Shown: positions 4,655 through 5,787 of the stretch, in pieces
Layout of the letters: every line of letters starts with the position of its first letter
Position numbering within the stretch: the first letter of the stretch is position 1
Assembly: GCA_020854925.1 (NCBI GenBank)
Contig: JAHKLV010000026.1
Coordinates: 1-5,787 of the forward strand
Origin: Candidatus Methanofastidiosia archaeon
GTDB taxonomy: Archaea; Methanobacteriota_B; Thermococci; Methanofastidiosales; NM3
Length of the DNA: 5,787 nt
Direction: 5' to 3'
Notes under the pieces: model-generated
What the model saw: the letters and a program-made list of their open reading frames with translations, nothing else
The model's database searches: none
What the model was told of the DNA's origin: nothing
Program-made: the position numbers and the translations under genes

Positions 4655-5787
4655 CTAGTACTGACCGCCCTTGTGGATAGCGATGCACATGCCTGCAGCA
4701 ACGGTGGTACCCATGTCACGGATGGCGAACCTGCCCATTTCAGGGATTTCCTTGTAGTTTTCAAGGACCATGGCCTTTGTCGGGCGAATCTCGACGATGG
4801 CAGCGTCACCGGACTTGAGGAACTTGGGGTTCTCCTCTGCGATACCGCCGGTCTTCTTGTCGAGCTTGGCGACGAGGGCCTCGAACGTGCAGGCCACCTG
4901 GGCGGTGTAGGCGTGGAACACGGGGGTGTATCCCGCCGTGATGGCCGTCGGGTGAGTGAGGACGGCAATCTGTGCCCTGAAGGTGTCCTTGGGTGTGATG
5001 ACCGTCGGGGGACTGCTCGTGTGACCGAGGACGTCTCCCCTGCGGATGTCCTTCTTTCCGACACCGCGGACCGAGAAGCCGATGTTGTCTCCGGGTTCTG
5101 CCTGCTGCATCGAGGTGTGGTGCATCTCGATGGTCTTGACATCTCCTGTCACGGGCTTCCCGAGAATCGTTGAGGCGGGCTCGAAGATGACCTTGTCGCC
5201 GACCTTCATGATGCCGGTTTCGACCTTGCCGACGGGGACGGTGCCGACACCGGTAATGGTGAAGACGTCCTGCACCGGCAGCCTGAAGGGCTTGTCGGTC
5301 GGCTTCTTTGGTTCTTGGAACGAGTCGATTGTCTCAAGGAGCGTCTTGCCCTTGTACCAGGGCATCTGGGCGTCCGGCTTCGTGGTAATGTTCACGCCGT
5401 TGAAGGCTGAGATGGGGACGATGTCGGTGTTTTCCGGCTTGAAGCCGACGACGCGGATGAGCTTGCCGATGGCGTCCTTTATCTCGTTGAACTTTTCCTC
5501 CTTGTAGTCGACGACATCCATCTTGTTGATGGCAACAGCAAGCTGCGTGATGCCGAGCGTCCTAGCAAGGAAGACGTGCTCCTTTGTCTGGGGCATGATG
5601 CCGTCACTGGCGGCTACGACAAGGACGGCAGCATCGGCCTGCGACGCGCCGGTGATCATATTCTTGACGAAGTCGCGGTGGCCGGGGCAGTCCACGATGG
5701 TGACTTCCTTCGTGTCGGTCTCGAACTTCTTGTGTGCAAGGTCGATGGTGACACCGCGCTCCCGCTCCTCCTTGAGGCTGTCCATGA
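4655..5787 (-). CDS. tuf: Translation elongation factor EF-1alpha (aEF1A), N-terminus outside the window
   Basis: This is the GTPase that delivers aminoacyl-tRNA to the ribosomal A site. About 377 of the usual ~425 residues are present; the P-loop and the first ~50 residues lie beyond the right edge. The ATG at 5785 is internal (MDSLKEERERGVTIDLAH, switch I with its conserved Thr), not a start. Counting from that Met: DCPGH (switch II, 32-36), NKMD (guanine specificity, 87-90) and SAF (126-128) complete the G domain. Domain 2 begins near 168 with RLPVQDVFTITGVGTVPVGKVETG, and domain 3 ends with the family-typical GRFAIRDMGTTVAAGMCIAI and the tail HKGGQY. No residue expected of an active factor is missing from what is visible. 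Rps10 follows on the same strand. The sequence is archaeal, not bacterial EF-Tu: it has DCPGHRDFVKNMITGASQADAA with the eukaryote-like flavour of aEF1A. Confidence 0.97.
   Translation of the reverse strand, partial: MDSLKEERERGVTIDLAHKKFETDTKEVTIVDCPGHRDFVKNMITGASQADAAVLVVAASDGIMPQTKEHVFLARTLGITQLAVAINKMDVVDYKEEKFNEIKDAIGKLIRVVGFKPENTDIVPISAFNGVNITTKPDAQMPWYKGKTLLETIDSFQEPKKPTDKPFRLPVQDVFTITGVGTVPVGKVETGIMKVGDKVIFEPASTILGKPVTGDVKTIEMHHTSMQQAEPGDNIGFSVRGVGKKDIRRGDVLGHTSSPPTVITPKDTFRAQIAVLTHPTAITAGYTPVFHAYTAQVACTFEALVAKLDKKTGGIAEENPKFLKSGDAAIVEIRPTKAMVLENYKEIPEMGRFAIRDMGTTVAAGMCIAIHKGGQY

Noticed and set aside
4221..4658. Plus-strand 145-codon frame opposite rpsJ
   Set aside because: It is the antisense of a certain S10 gene, and its protein has no family character.

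Overview
This window comes from a high-GC euryarchaeal methanogen, most probably of the Methanomicrobiales type. The evidence is a minus-strand EF-1alpha followed by ribosomal protein S10 (the archaeal str-operon order), archaeal TATA-box promoters, Shine-Dalgarno (SD) sequences that match the archaeal 16S tail, and NreA, a repair protein found only in archaea. The order-level assignment is an inference from protein flavour and composition, not from a search.

Layout, left to right. (1) Positions 1-222 hold the 3' end of an unrecognised plus-strand gene. Its stop overlaps the start of a CPA2-type Na+/H+ antiporter (206-1423). (2) Six bases after the antiporter stop, and convergent with it, is nreA (1430-2644, minus), a PCNA-linked DNA repair factor with a four-cysteine zinc motif and a C-terminal PIP box. 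(3) The 125 bp at 2645-2769 is a divergent promoter region. It has one TATA element for nreA, another for the rightward operon, and a perfect 15-bp palindrome in the presumed nreA leader. (4) The rightward operon contains an unrecognised 166-aa protein (2770-3270), then endonuclease IV (nfo, 3267-4121). The two are joined at an ATAA stop/start overlap where ATGA would be expected. (5) A 30-codon minus-strand ORF (4135-4227) encodes a possible one-helix membrane protein with its own, apparently leaderless, promoter. (6) The end of the str operon lies on the minus strand: tuf/EF-1alpha (partial, 4655-5787), then rpsJ (4308-4616), closed by a hairpin plus pyrimidine-tract terminator with the rpsJ stop codon in its loop.

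The biological theme of the centre is DNA repair. nreA is divergent from an operon whose second gene is the AP endonuclease nfo, and the uncharacterised 166-aa protein sits between them. The most unusual observation is the nfo start. All nine metal ligands and the first beta strand are present, but no ATG, GTG or TTG lies upstream of that strand. The only well-placed initiation site, behind a GGAGG, is ATA. This is either a natural non-canonical AUA start or a base error. No mobile element, CRISPR array, tRNA or rRNA was seen, and no stretch longer than 300 bases lacks a gene.
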